NCBI RefSeq assembly: GCF_902859765.1
Contig: NZ_CADIJV010000026.1
Span: 17,237 to 81,236 of the forward strand
Direction of reading: 5' to 3'
Source of the DNA: Achromobacter pulmonis
GTDB taxonomy: Bacteria > Pseudomonadota > Gammaproteobacteria > Burkholderiales > Burkholderiaceae_B
Length of the DNA: 64,000 nucleotides
Every line of letters begins with the position of its first letter. Position 1 is the first letter of the stretch. A model generated the notes under the pieces. It did no database searches. It had not been told where the DNA came from and saw only the letters and a list, made by a program, of their open reading frames with translations. This document shows, one piece after another, positions 16,282-24,782 of this stretch. A program made the position numbers and the translations under genes.

Positions 16282-17433
16282 ATGCAACGACGTTCATTCC
16301 TGAAGCAGGCGGGCCTGGGGACCATGGCGGCGGGGGCGGCGGTCAGCGCGCCCGCCCTGGCCCAGGACTCGCCCTCCATCAGTTGGCGCCTGGCGTCCGG
16401 CTTTCCCGCCGCGCTGGATCTGCGTACTGGCGCCGGCGAGATGTTCTGCAAGTTCGTCGCCGATGCCACCGGCGGCAAATTCAGCATCCGCCCGCAGGCT
16501 GACGGCGCAATCGCGTCCGCGGCCGAACTGCTGGATGCCGTCGGCGCCGCCAAGGTGGAATGCGCCCACGTCTCCTCGGCCGCCTGTTTCGCCAAGAATC
16601 CCGCCTTCTGCTTCGATTCCGCCGTGCCATTCGGGCTCGACACCGGTTCGATGGACGCCTGGATGCTCGAGGGCGACGGCCTGCGCCTGACGCGCGAGCT
16701 GTTCAAGGCGCACAAGATCCTCAACTTCCCCCTGGGCAACACCGGGCCGCAGATGGGCCTGTGGTCCAACCGCGAAATCAAGCGCGCCACCGACCTGAAA
16801 GACCTGAAGATGCGCGTCGACGGCCTGGCGGCGCAGGTGCTGGCGCGTCTGGGCGTGGCGCCGCAGGGGGCCGAATCGGCGGCGCAGGCAGAGGCCGCCA
16901 AGCAGGCCGGGGCCGCCAGGGCATCCCAGGACGGCAAGCCGGAAGCGGGCGCCGCGCCCGCCGGCCCGGACGCCGTGGCCGGGGCGGGCGCCTACGACGA
17001 CGCCAAACTGGGCCTGAACAAGACCGCGAAGTTCTATTACGGCCCGAGCTGGTGGGCCCCCAGTGAACAGCTGTCGCTCTATATCAATGAAGAGGCCTGG
17101 GCCAAGTTGCCCAAGCACTACCAGGCGGCGCTCGAGGCCGCCGCCCTGGCCGCGCATACCCGCACCACTGCGGCCTATGCCGCCCGCAATCCGGCGGCGC
17201 TGGCCCAGTTGGTCGCCGCCGGCGCCCAGGTGCGCGCCCTGCCGCGCTCGGTCATGGACGCCGCCTTCGAGGCCGCCGAGCAGGTCTACGCGGCGCTGGG
17301 CGAGAAAGATCCGAAGTTCAAGGAAATCCACGACAACTACATGGGCTGGCGCGACCACGCGATGCCCTGGTTCCGCCTGACGCAAGGCGCCTACGACCAG
17401 TATCTGGGCGTGGCGTTGTCGGCGCGGGGGTGA
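16282..17433 (+). CDS. DctP/TakP-like TRAP substrate-binding protein with altered ligand-binding segment
   Basis: A 383-residue periplasmic receptor with a twin-arginine-type signal (QRRSFLKQAG). The ends match the TakP/DctP family: FPAALDLRTGAGEMFCKFV near the N-terminus, MRVDGLAAQVLARLG, then YDDAKLGLNKTAKFYYGPSWW and a C-terminal KFKEIHDNYMGWRD. However residues ~195-237, where relatives carry a conserved Gly-Gly-Glu-Ile-rich strand and the EWVGPYDD aromatic, are an Ala/Gly-rich stretch with no aromatic residue. No DctQ or DctM genes are adjacent. It may bind a different ligand, be a receptor with lost binding, or serve a non-transport role. AGAGGAG precedes the start. Confidence 0.85.
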   Translation: MQRRSFLKQAGLGTMAAGAAVSAPALAQDSPSISWRLASGFPAALDLRTGAGEMFCKFVADATGGKFSIRPQADGAIASAAELLDAVGAAKVECAHVSSAACFAKNPAFCFDSAVPFGLDTGSMDAWMLEGDGLRLTRELFKAHKILNFPLGNTGPQMGLWSNREIKRATDLKDLKMRVDGLAAQVLARLGVAPQGAESAAQAEAAKQAGAARASQDGKPEAGAAPAGPDAVAGAGAYDDAKLGLNKTAKFYYGPSWWAPSEQLSLYINEEAWAKLPKHYQAALEAAALAAHTRTTAAYAARNPAALAQLVAAGAQVRALPRSVMDAAFEAAEQVYAALGEKDPKFKEIHDNYMGWRDHAMPWFRLTQGAYDQYLGVALSARG

Positions 17434-17446
17434 GCAGGCCCGGGTG

Positions 17447-17544
17447 CCGAATGGCATTCGGTAGGAGGTGGGGTTTTCGCTGACAACCCCGTGTTTTTTA
17501 CAAAAAAATGGGCGGTTTTGCTCCTTTTGTTGAACGGCATTCGA
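17447..17544. promoter_or_regulatory. Two copies of GAAYGGCATTCGR upstream of livJ
   Basis: CCGAATG-G-CATTCGG (17447-17461) is a perfect 15-bp palindrome. A second copy, GAACGGCATTCGA (17532-17544), matches 11 of 13 positions and lies beside TTGAAC, a possible -35 element for the liv operon (GATACA about 19 bp downstream). They could be paired operator sites; no regulator gene is adjacent. Confidence 0.35.
17470..17499 (+). terminator. Intrinsic terminator after the DctP-like gene
   Basis: GGGGTT (17470-17475) pairs with AACCCC (17485-17490), followed by GTGTTTTTT. It lies between the DctP-like gene and the liv operon. Confidence 0.65.
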
Positions 17545-17688
17545 GTTTCGGCCTGATACAAAGGAGTAATATCCCGGGTCTTGACGCGCAAACGTGACGC
17601 CTTCACGCGCCATTGGACGTCAATCCGGCGGGTACATCCCGGCCTGGATAACCAACATTCCGAGACAGACTTTAAGGTGGTATCAACC

Positions 17689-18843
17689 ATGCAATCCAAG
17701 ACCAAGAAGCTGCTGGCCGCGCTGATCGCTGCCGGTATCGTCCCGGCCGCCCATGCGGCTGACATCAAGTTGGGCGTGGCCGAAGCCCTGTCCGGCGGCG
17801 CCGCGCAATACGGCGTGTCGATCCGCAATGGTTTCCAACTGGCGGCCGACGAAATCAATGCCGCCGGCGGAATCAACGGCAACAAGATCGTGCTGGTGGT
17901 CGAAGACGAGCAGGGCAAGAAAGAAGAAGCGATCAACGTCTTCAAGAAGCTGATCTTCAAGGACAACGTCCTGATGGTCTTCGGTCCGACGCTGTCGAAC
18001 TCGGCCCAAGCCGCCGACCCGATCGCCCAGGCTGCCAAGACGGTCGCCTTCGGCACCTCCAACACCGCCGACGGCATCACCTCCATCGGCAACTACGTGT
18101 TCCGCAATTCGGTCACCGAAGCCGACGTGCTGCCGGCCACCATTGCCACCGTCAAGGCCAAGACCGGCCTGAAGAACGTGGCGGTGCTCTACGGCAACGA
18201 CGACGTCTTCACCAAGAGCGGCTACGACAACTTCAAGAAGGCCCTGGAAGACCAGAAGATTCCGGTCACCACGACCGAAACCTTTGCCAAGGGCGACGTC
18301 GACTTCAAGGCCCAGCTCACCAAGATCAAGGGCACCAACCCCGACGCCATCGTGCTGTCGGCGCTGCTGGCCGAAGGCGCCCCGATCATGGTGCAGGCCC
18401 GCCAACTGGGCCTGAACGTGCCCGTCATCGGCGGCAACGGCATGAACTCGGTCAAGATCTTCGACCTGGCCCCCGGCGGCGCGTCGAACAACCTGTGGAT
18501 CGGCAGCCCGTGGTCGATCGAGAACAAGGCCCCCGCGAACGTCAAGTTCATCGACGCCTACAAGGCCAAGTTCAACGGCGCGCCCGACCAGTTCGCGGCC
18601 CAGTCGTATGACGCCATGCACATCGTGGCCCAGGCCCTGAAGAACACCAAGCTGACCGGTGAACTGGCCAAGGACCGCGCCGCCCTGCGCGATGCGCTGC
18701 CCTCGGTGCAATGGAGCGGCGCCACCGGCCCGTTCAAGTTCCGCCAGGCCAAGGACCGCGCCGGCAAGCCCGCTGGCTATGACGCCGACCAGGCACCGAT
18801 CGTCAGCGTGACCAAGGACGGCAAGTACGTCATCGAGAAGTAA
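17689..18843 (+). CDS. livJ: Branched-chain amino acid ABC transporter substrate-binding protein
   Basis: A 384-residue periplasmic Leu/Ile/Val-type receptor (Peripla_BP_6). It has a signal peptide MQSKTKKLLAALIAAG ending at AHAAD, then IKLGVAEALSGGAAQYG and AADEINAAGGINGNKI. A GTSNTADGIT segment lines the family's ligand pocket. The start was chosen at the ATG preceded by AAGGTGG; an upstream TTG keeps the frame open but adds no conserved sequence. It is the first gene of the livJ-HMGF cluster, separated from livH by strong hairpins. Ligand specificity (BCAA versus other amides) is inferred from family only. Confidence 0.92.
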   Translation: MQSKTKKLLAALIAAGIVPAAHAADIKLGVAEALSGGAAQYGVSIRNGFQLAADEINAAGGINGNKIVLVVEDEQGKKEEAINVFKKLIFKDNVLMVFGPTLSNSAQAADPIAQAAKTVAFGTSNTADGITSIGNYVFRNSVTEADVLPATIATVKAKTGLKNVAVLYGNDDVFTKSGYDNFKKALEDQKIPVTTTETFAKGDVDFKAQLTKIKGTNPDAIVLSALLAEGAPIMVQARQLGLNVPVIGGNGMNSVKIFDLAPGGASNNLWIGSPWSIENKAPANVKFIDAYKAKFNGAPDQFAAQSYDAMHIVAQALKNTKLTGELAKDRAALRDALPSVQWSGATGPFKFRQAKDRAGKPAGYDADQAPIVSVTKDGKYVIEK

Positions 18844-18870
18844 GCAGTCGGCATCCCCGCGCGGGGGGAT

Positions 18871-18915
18871 GCGCCTTGCGGACGGCGGCTGGCCGCGGTC
18901 CGCAAGGCGCTTTTT
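18871..18915 (+). terminator. Strong intrinsic terminator/attenuator after livJ
   Basis: GCGCCTTGCGGAC (18871-18883) and GTCCGCAAGGCGC (18898-18910) form a perfect 13-bp stem followed by TTTTT. Partial read-through here would explain high receptor and lower permease/ATPase expression. Confidence 0.85.
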
Positions 18916-18960
18916 ATCGTAGGACTCCCCAGGAATAGAACGGCTCTCTCAGGGCGGCAG

Positions 18961-19072
18961 GTCCACGCAATGCGCGGCGTGGAAGGCCTTACACAGGCCT
19001 GCCCCGGGTCCCGAAGCCGAGCCTGGCGAGCGGCAAGTCCACGCGGGGGGCGCGGCGTGGAGGCTCTTTTTT
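18961..19072 (+). terminator. Duplicated TCCACGC/GCGTGGA hairpins just upstream of livH
   Basis: TCCACGC pairs with GCGTGGA twice, at 18962-18983 and again at 19038-19061. The second hairpin is followed by CTTTTTT (19066-19072) and ends 20 nt before the livH ATG. Between them AGGCCT occurs twice around TACAC (18983-19000) and can pair alternatively with GGCAGG/CCTGCC flanks. This looks like a second terminator or an attenuation structure rather than chance. Confidence 0.55.
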
Positions 19073-19092
19073 GATTTGGAATATGTCCCATC

Positions 19093-19974
19093 ATGTTGGA
19101 ACAACAATTCGTTAACGCCTTGTCGTTGGGCTGTGTGTACGCACTGTTCGCGCTGGGCTTCACGCTGGTATTCGGCGTGCTCGGGGTCATCAACCTCGCG
19201 CATGGCGCCGTCTTCATGGTGGGAGCCTACGCGGCGCTCTCCGTGGTGCAGCATTTCGGCCTGCCCCTGTGGGCGGCCCTGATGGTGGCATTTTTCGTCG
19301 CCGGTTTCACCGGGGTCATCATCGACTACCTGGTGCTCAAGCCGCTGCGCAAGCGCAATGCGCCGCACCTGATCCCCATGATCGCCACGATCGGCGTCGG
19401 CATCATCCTGAACAACGGCGCGCAAGGCATCTTCGGCGCGGGCAACATGCGGTTCCCGCACGGCACCGTCCCCGAGGATGTGATCGAGATCGCCGGCCTG
19501 CACCTGACCGTGATCGAACTGGGCATCATCTTCCTGTCGTTCGCGCTCATGGCGCTGCTGATGTTCGTCATGCGGCGCACCCAATTCGGCCGCGCCCTGC
19601 GCGCCATCGCCGAATCGCCCAAGGCCGCCTGGCTGCTGGGCATCAACGTCGAAAAGCTCTTCATCACCACCTCGTTCGCCGCGGCCGCCCTGGGCGGGGT
19701 CGCGGGCGTGCTGATCGGCCTGTACTCGAACGCGCTGTTCCCGCTGATGGGCCAGCCGATGCTGCACAAGGGCATCGCGGTCATCATCCTGGGCGGCATG
19801 GGCGACATTCGCGGCGCCATGCTGGGCGGGCTGTTCCTGGGCTTCGCCGAAGTGCTGTCGGTGGCCTATATCGGCTCCACCATGCGCGACGCGGTGGCAT
19901 TCGGCCTGCTGTTCCTGATTCTGCTGGTGCGTCCGCAGGGTCTGTTCGGCAAAGTGGTTCAACGCAAGGCTTGA
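19093..19974 (+). CDS. livH: Branched-chain amino acid ABC transporter permease LivH
   Basis: A 293-residue inner-membrane permease with about eight hydrophobic segments. Family motifs at the N-terminus are ALSLGCVYALFALGFTLVFGV and INLAHGAVFMVGAY. The cytoplasmic coupling loop reads GRALRAIAESPKAAWLLGI, and GGMGDIRGAMLGG lies near the C-terminus. It pairs with LivM. The stop is two bases from the livM start. Confidence 0.96.
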   Translation: MLEQQFVNALSLGCVYALFALGFTLVFGVLGVINLAHGAVFMVGAYAALSVVQHFGLPLWAALMVAFFVAGFTGVIIDYLVLKPLRKRNAPHLIPMIATIGVGIILNNGAQGIFGAGNMRFPHGTVPEDVIEIAGLHLTVIELGIIFLSFALMALLMFVMRRTQFGRALRAIAESPKAAWLLGINVEKLFITTSFAAAALGGVAGVLIGLYSNALFPLMGQPMLHKGIAVIILGGMGDIRGAMLGGLFLGFAEVLSVAYIGSTMRDAVAFGLLFLILLVRPQGLFGKVVQRKA

Positions 19975-19976
19975 GT

Positions 19977-20843
19977 ATGAGCGGATTCGAAAATTTCTGG
20001 GCCATCTATGGCAACCTGGTGCTGACCCTCGGCACCAACGCCCTGCTGGCCCTCTCCATCTGGCTGACGCTTGCCTGCGGCATGCTGGCCATGGCCAATG
20101 CGGCCTTCATGGGCATCGGCGCGTACGCCGCGGCGTTGCTCACCATGAACTACGACGTCTCGTTTCCGGTCGCGCTGGCCGGCGGCATGGCGGCGCCGGC
20201 CCTGGTGGCGGCGCTGATCGGCTTGCCGACCTTGCGCCTGTCCGGGGTCTACCTGGCCATGGCCACGCTGGGCTTTGGCGAGGTGGTGCGCGTGACGGTG
20301 CTGAACACCGAGTCGCTCACCGGCGGCGCGCTCGGCCTCAACGGCATCCCGCAACTGACCCAGTGGTGGCATGTCATCCTGGCCTTGGTCATCGTCCTGG
20401 TGGTGCTGTGGCGCGTGCGCGCGTCCAAGATCGGCCGAGCCTTCGAGGCCATCCGCGGCGACGAAACCGCGGCCGGCCTGATGGGCATCGACGTGCGCGC
20501 CAACAAGATGCTGGCCTTCGTGGCGGGCGCGATGATCGCCGGCCTGGCCGGCGCGCTGAATGCCCACCTGACGTTCTTCATCGGCCCCAACGAATACGGC
20601 TTTGACCGGGGCGTGGAAATCCTGACCATGGCCATCCTGGGCGGCATCGGCGGTCTGGCCGGTCCCGTGCTGGGCAGCTTCATCATTACCGTGCTGCCCG
20701 AACTGCTGCGCGGTTTCGCGGATTTCCGCCTGGTCATCAACGGAGTGATCCTGGTGGTGATTGTGCTGTTCCTGCCGCAAGGCATCTGGGATCCGGCGCG
20801 CTTCAAGCGCTGGATGCGTCAAGGAGGCAAGCGCCATGCTTGA
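19977..20843 (+). CDS. livM: Branched-chain amino acid ABC transporter permease LivM
   Basis: A 288-residue inner-membrane permease. ANAAFMGIGAYAAALL resembles the LivM N-terminal half, the coupling loop is GRAFEAIRGDETAAGLMGID, and the C-terminus has GGIGGLAGPVLGS. The start was chosen at the ATG two bases after the livH stop. The much longer open frame upstream is livH read out of frame. Its last eight bases overlap livG. Confidence 0.96.
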   Translation: MSGFENFWAIYGNLVLTLGTNALLALSIWLTLACGMLAMANAAFMGIGAYAAALLTMNYDVSFPVALAGGMAAPALVAALIGLPTLRLSGVYLAMATLGFGEVVRVTVLNTESLTGGALGLNGIPQLTQWWHVILALVIVLVVLWRVRASKIGRAFEAIRGDETAAGLMGIDVRANKMLAFVAGAMIAGLAGALNAHLTFFIGPNEYGFDRGVEILTMAILGGIGGLAGPVLGSFIITVLPELLRGFADFRLVINGVILVVIVLFLPQGIWDPARFKRWMRQGGKRHA

Positions 20844-21624
20844 GCTGACCTCCGTTTCCAAGAGCTTTGGCGGCCTGCACGTGCTGCATGACGTCAGCCT
20901 GTCGGTGCCCGAAGGCGCGATCTTCGGCCTGATCGGCCCCAACGGCGCCGGCAAGACCACGGTGTTCAACCTGATCACCGGCCTGCTGCCGCCCAGCGGC
21001 GGCAGCATCACCTTTAATGGTGAAAGCCTGCTGCGCAGGAAGCCGCATGCCATCACCCGCATGGGCATCGCCCGCACCTTCCAGAACATCCGTCTCTTCA
21101 AGGAGATGACGCTGCTGGAAAACGTGGTGGTGGGCGCCTACCGCCACATGAATTACGGCTTTCCCAGCCTGCTGCTGGGTCTGCCGGGTTACCGCGAGCA
21201 CGAAAAGCGCGCCCGCGAGCGCGCCCACGAGCTGCTGACCTGGATGCGGCTGGACCACAAGGCCAATGACCTGGCCGACAACCTGTCCTACGGCGAACAG
21301 CGCCGCCTGGAGCTGGCGCGCGCGCTGGCCACCGAGCCCAAGCTGCTGTTGCTGGACGAGCCGGTCGCCGGCATGAACACCGGCGAGCGCGCCGAGCTGA
21401 TGCGCGAGATTCTGGCGATCCGCGACCGCGGCTACACGATCCTCATGATCGAGCACGACATGCGCTTCGTGATGGGGCTGTGCGAGCGCATCGCGGTGCT
21501 GAACTTCGGCAAGATCATCGCTTGCGGCGGGCCCGAAGAGATCCGCAACAACGAGCAGGTCATCGAGGCCTACCTGGGCCGCGAAGACGACGACGACACC
21601 GAAAACGCGGAGGCCGCACAATGA
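20836..21624 (+). CDS. livG: Branched-chain amino acid ABC transporter ATPase LivG
   Basis: A 262-residue ATPase with Walker A GPNGAGKTT, signature LSYGEQRRLE and Walker B LLLLDEPVAGMN. The switch His is in LMIEHDMRFVM, and the GIARTFQNIRLF Q-loop is typical of LivG. AAGGAGG lies nine bases before the ATG, inside the end of livM. The stop overlaps the livF start as ATGA. Confidence 0.96.
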   Translation: MLELTSVSKSFGGLHVLHDVSLSVPEGAIFGLIGPNGAGKTTVFNLITGLLPPSGGSITFNGESLLRRKPHAITRMGIARTFQNIRLFKEMTLLENVVVGAYRHMNYGFPSLLLGLPGYREHEKRARERAHELLTWMRLDHKANDLADNLSYGEQRRLELARALATEPKLLLLDEPVAGMNTGERAELMREILAIRDRGYTILMIEHDMRFVMGLCERIAVLNFGKIIACGGPEEIRNNEQVIEAYLGREDDDDTENAEAAQ

Positions 21625-22331
21625 GCACGATGCTGGAAGTCCGCGGACTCGAGGTCAACTACGGCCACATCGAAGCCGTCCGCGGCATCGACCTGGACCT
21701 GCAAGCCAAGGAAATCACCGCCCTGGTCGGCGCCAACGGCGCCGGCAAATCGACCACGCTGCTGGCGCTGTCGGGCCTGCTGCCCAAGGCGCGCGGCAAG
21801 ATCCTGTTCGAAGGCGAGGACGTCACCAACCTGGCGCCGCACCAACTGGTGGCGCGCGGCATCGTGCAGGTGCCGGAAGGCCGGGCCATCCTCACCACCA
21901 TGACCGTGCTGGAGAACCTCGAGCTGGGCGCCTACCGCCGCGGCCTGAAGAATGTCGACTCGGACCTGGAATATGTCTTCAATCTGTTCCCGCGCCTGAA
22001 AGAGCGGATCACCGGCATCGCCGGCAACCTCTCCGGCGGCGAGCAGCAGATGCTGGCGATCGGCCGCGCCCTGATGGCCAAGCCGCGCCTGCTGCTGCTG
22101 GACGAGCCGTCGATGGGCCTGGCGCCGATCGTGGTGCAGGAAATTTTCCGCTCGCTGCGGGCGATCAATGCCGACGGCCTGACGCTGTTCCTGGTGGAGC
22201 AGAATGTGCGCCAGGCGCTCAAGATCGCGCAACACGGCTATGTGCTGGAGAATGGCGCCATGGCGCTGTCGGGTACCGGTCGCGGGCTGCTGGGCCACCC
22301 GCGGGTGCTGGAAGCCTACCTGGGCGCTTGA
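21621..22331 (+). CDS. livF: Branched-chain amino acid ABC transporter ATPase LivF
   Basis: A 236-residue ATPase that forms a heterodimer with LivG. It has Walker A GANGAGKST, GIVQVPEGRAIL Q-loop region, signature LSGGEQQML, Walker B LLLLDEPSMGLAP and LFLVEQNVRQAL switch. Its ATG overlaps the livG stop. It is the last gene of the liv operon. Confidence 0.96.
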   Translation: MSTMLEVRGLEVNYGHIEAVRGIDLDLQAKEITALVGANGAGKSTTLLALSGLLPKARGKILFEGEDVTNLAPHQLVARGIVQVPEGRAILTTMTVLENLELGAYRRGLKNVDSDLEYVFNLFPRLKERITGIAGNLSGGEQQMLAIGRALMAKPRLLLLDEPSMGLAPIVVQEIFRSLRAINADGLTLFLVEQNVRQALKIAQHGYVLENGAMALSGTGRGLLGHPRVLEAYLGA

Positions 22332-22440
22332 TTCGACGGGGGCGCAGGCATGGCCGAGAGGTCATGATTGCGTCCCTTTTTAAGAATGCGACAGCCGCCC
22401 GCCAGGGTACGGCAGTCGGTTTGCCTGGATCTCCCTATGC

Positions 22441-22471
22441 TTGCCCAATTTTTGAGCATCCGTGGTAGAAT
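22441..22471 (+). promoter_or_regulatory. Candidate rplM-rpsI promoter
   Basis: TTGCCC (22441-22446) and TAGAAT (22466-22471) are separated by 19 bp, in the only AT-rich stretch of the gap. The predicted start gives a leader of about 180 nt. Confidence 0.4.
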
Positions 22472-22558
22472 TTCGGGCTTTCCCTCATTTTGACCATTGC
22501 ACGGGCGGGTAATAACGCTTAGGCGGGACGTCGATAGGGATGACGGAGTCGGCTGAAA

Positions 22559-22627
22559 CCCAGTTTCTGGGAAGACGCGGGTTCCGCCGTCTAGTTGAGG
22601 GAAAAACCTGGCTGGATCGTCCAGCCG
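22559..22627 (+). promoter_or_regulatory. Structured rplM leader (three hairpins)
   Basis: There are three adjacent perfect hairpins. The first is CCCAG-TTT-CTGGG (22559-22571). The second is AGACG...CGTCT with inner CGG/CCG (22573-22592). The third is GGCTGGA-TCG-TCCAGCC (22610-22626), ending about 20 nt before the AGGA-type site of rplM. Ribosomal protein operons often autoregulate through such leaders, but I know of no established model with this shape. Confidence 0.5.
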
Positions 22628-22656
22628 GAGACCATTTTTCATATCTAGGAACCATC

Positions 22657-23085
22657 ATGAAGACCTTTGTGGCCAAGCCGCATGAAGTCCAACGTGACTG
22701 GTTTGTGATCGACGCCAAGGGCAAAGTCCTCGGTCGTGTGGCCAGCGAAGTCGCACGTCGTCTGCGTGGCAAGCACAAACCTGAATTCACGCCGCACGTT
22801 GATACCGGCGATTACATCGTCATCATCAACGCTTCCGATATCGTCGTCACCGGTACCAAGGCGAAGGACAAGAAGTACTTCCGCCACACCACGTACCCGG
22901 GCGGTATCCGCGAAACGAACTTCGAGAAGATGCAAGAGCGTTTTCCCGGTCGCGCCATTCAGAAGGCCGTCAAGGGCATGCTGCCCAAGGGTCCTCTGGG
23001 CTACGCCATGATCAAGAAGCTGAAGGTCTATGCCGGTGCCGAGCACCCGCACACCGCCCAGCAGCCCAAGACGCTGGATATCTAA
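22657..23085 (+). CDS. rplM: 50S ribosomal protein L13
   Basis: 142 residues, the standard length, with the L13 signatures [28 protein letters not shown] and the C-terminal [17 protein letters not shown]. It is an early 23S rRNA-binding protein. TAGGA lies about 7 bases before the ATG. The frame is open upstream through the leader but without L13 homology. It is co-transcribed with rpsI (9-bp gap). Confidence 0.98.
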   Translation: MKTFVAKPHEVQRDWFVIDAKGKVLGRVASEVARRLRGKHKPEFTPHVDTGDYIVIINASDIVVTGTKAKDKKYFRHTTYPGGIRETNFEKMQERFPGRAIQKAVKGMLPKGPLGYAMIKKLKVYAGAEHPHTAQQPKTLDI

Positions 23086-23094
23086 GGAAACGCC

Positions 23095-23487
23095 ATGATC
23101 GGTAACTGGAACTACGGAACCGGCCGTCGCAAAACTTCGGTGGCTCGCGTTTTCATCAAGAAAGGCACCGGCAAGATCGTCGTCAACGGCAAGCCCGTCG
23201 ACGAGTTCTTCGCTCGTGAAACCGGCCGCATGGTCGTGCGCCAGCCGCTGGAACTGACCGGCCACCTGGAATCGTTCGACATCAAGGTCAACGTGCACGG
23301 CGGCGGTGAAACCGGCCAGGCCGGCGCAGTCCGTCACGGCATCACGCGTGCCCTGATCGACTACGACGCGACCCTGAAGCCCGCGCTGTCGCAAGCTGGC
23401 TTTGTGACCCGCGATGCCCGCGAAGTCGAACGCAAGAAGGTCGGCTTCCGCAAGGCGCGCCGTCGCAAGCAGTTCAGCAAGCGTTAA
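23095..23487 (+). CDS. rpsI: 30S ribosomal protein S9
   Basis: 130 residues, full length. It has the S9 core [36 protein letters not shown], and the basic C-terminal tail RRKQFSKR that reaches the ribosomal P-site. It follows rplM in the usual two-gene operon and is closed by an intrinsic terminator. Confidence 0.98.
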   Translation: MIGNWNYGTGRRKTSVARVFIKKGTGKIVVNGKPVDEFFARETGRMVVRQPLELTGHLESFDIKVNVHGGGETGQAGAVRHGITRALIDYDATLKPALSQAGFVTRDAREVERKKVGFRKARRRKQFSKR

Positions 23488-23500
23488 TCGCTGCGAAAAA

Positions 23501-23525
23501 AGCCCGCCTCGTGCGGGCTTTTTTT
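23501..23525 (+). terminator. rplM-rpsI operon terminator
   Basis: AGCCCGC (23501-23507), loop CTCGT, GCGGGCT (23513-23519), then an unbroken T-tract to 23525. A preceding A-run makes it potentially bidirectional. Confidence 0.92.
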
Positions 23526-23677
23526 ACATTCCGGGGCCCCGGCCCCGATCCAGGCCCGCGGAACTCCGCGGGCTTCGTCCGGTCGGACTCCGGTCGCCGC
23601 GCGCTTTCAAGCGTGCGGCGGCAAGGCCGGTTGTCCGAGCGATACAATCGAGCCTCGTTCTACGTAGAGCACACATC

Positions 23678-24742
23678 ATGGCCCAAGCATCGAACTCCCG
23701 TATCAAGGTTGGTATCGTCGGCGGCACCGGTTACACCGGCGTCGAACTGCTGCGCTTGCTGTCGCAGCATCCCCATGTGGAATTGACCGCCATCACGTCC
23801 CGCAAGGAAGACGGGCTGCCGGTGGCCGACATGTACCCGAACCTGCGCGGCCGCGTGCGGATCGCCTTTTCCGCGCCGGAAAAGGCCACGCTGACCGACT
23901 GCGATGTGGTGTTCTTCGCCACGCCCCATGGCGTGGCCATGGCCCAGGCCCAGGAACTGATCGCCGCCGGCACCAAGGTCATCGATCTGGCCGCGGACTT
24001 TCGCCTGCAGGACGTGCCTACCTTCGAGCGCTGGTACAAGATCCCCCATACCTGCCCCGACATCCTGGCTGAATCGCAGTATGGCCTGGTCGAGCTGAAC
24101 CGCGAAGCCATCGCCAAGGCGCGCGTCATCGGCAACCCGGGTTGCTATCCGACCACGGTGCTGCTGGGCCTGGCTCCGCTGCTCGAAGGCGGCAAACAGC
24201 TGGTCGACGTACAGACCCTGATCGCGGACTGCAAGTCGGGCGTGTCCGGCGCCGGCCGCAAGGCCGAGGTCGGCTCGCTGTTCTCCGAAGCGTCGGACAA
24301 CTTCAAGGCCTACGGCGTGGCTGGCCATCGCCATCATCCGGAAATCGTTGCCCAGCTCGAGAAGATCGCTGGCGGCAAGGTCGGCCTGACTTTCGTGCCG
24401 CATCTGGTGCCGATGATCCGCGGCATGTACTCGACCCTCTACGCCCGCATCCAGCCCGAGGCGCGCGACACCGACTTCCAGGCTCTGTTCGAGCAGCGCT
24501 ATGCCGACGAGCCGTTCGTCGACGTCATGCCCGCCGGCAGCCTGCCCGAGACGCGCTCGGTGCGCGCCTCGAACAACCTGCGTATCGCGCTGTCGCGTCC
24601 GGGCGGCGGCGACCAGCTCATCATCATGGTGGTGCAGGACAACCTGGTGAAGGGCGCGGCCGGCCAGGCGGTGCAGAACATGAACCTGATGTTCGGCTTC
24701 ACCGAAACCCTCGGCCTGGATCAGGTCGCGATCCTGCCCTGA
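23678..24742 (+). CDS. argC: N-acetyl-gamma-glutamyl-phosphate reductase
   Basis: A 354-residue ArgC that catalyses the NADPH-dependent third step of arginine synthesis. It has the nucleotide-binding [18 protein letters not shown] at the N-terminus, catalytic Cys in GNPGCYPTT, and the family segments [10 protein letters not shown] and HRHHPEI. It follows the rpsI terminator and probably has its own promoter. The next gene begins 40 bp downstream and may be co-transcribed. Confidence 0.97.
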   Translation: MAQASNSRIKVGIVGGTGYTGVELLRLLSQHPHVELTAITSRKEDGLPVADMYPNLRGRVRIAFSAPEKATLTDCDVVFFATPHGVAMAQAQELIAAGTKVIDLAADFRLQDVPTFERWYKIPHTCPDILAESQYGLVELNREAIAKARVIGNPGCYPTTVLLGLAPLLEGGKQLVDVQTLIADCKSGVSGAGRKAEVGSLFSEASDNFKAYGVAGHRHHPEIVAQLEKIAGGKVGLTFVPHLVPMIRGMYSTLYARIQPEARDTDFQALFEQRYADEPFVDVMPAGSLPETRSVRASNNLRIALSRPGGGDQLIIMVVQDNLVKGAAGQAVQNMNLMFGFTETLGLDQVAILP

Positions 24743-24782
24743 GTTGCGGTCGGGCTGGCGGTCCGCCGCCGGCCCGTTCACC

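Larger units (their letters stand above)
22332..22656. other. 325-bp gap: end of liv operon, rplM promoter and leader
   Basis: The first ~50 bp hold an imperfect GC-rich hairpin followed by CCCTTTTT (22338-22381), a weak terminator for liv. A candidate rplM promoter lies at 22441-22471. The remaining ~180 bp is a structured untranslated leader (listed separately). Confidence 0.6.

Noticed and set aside
16864-16992. Frameshift as the cause of the Ala-rich stretch in the DctP-like gene
   Set aside because: Neither alternative frame encodes the missing Gly-Gly-Glu or EWVGP segments, and the flanks are in the same frame.
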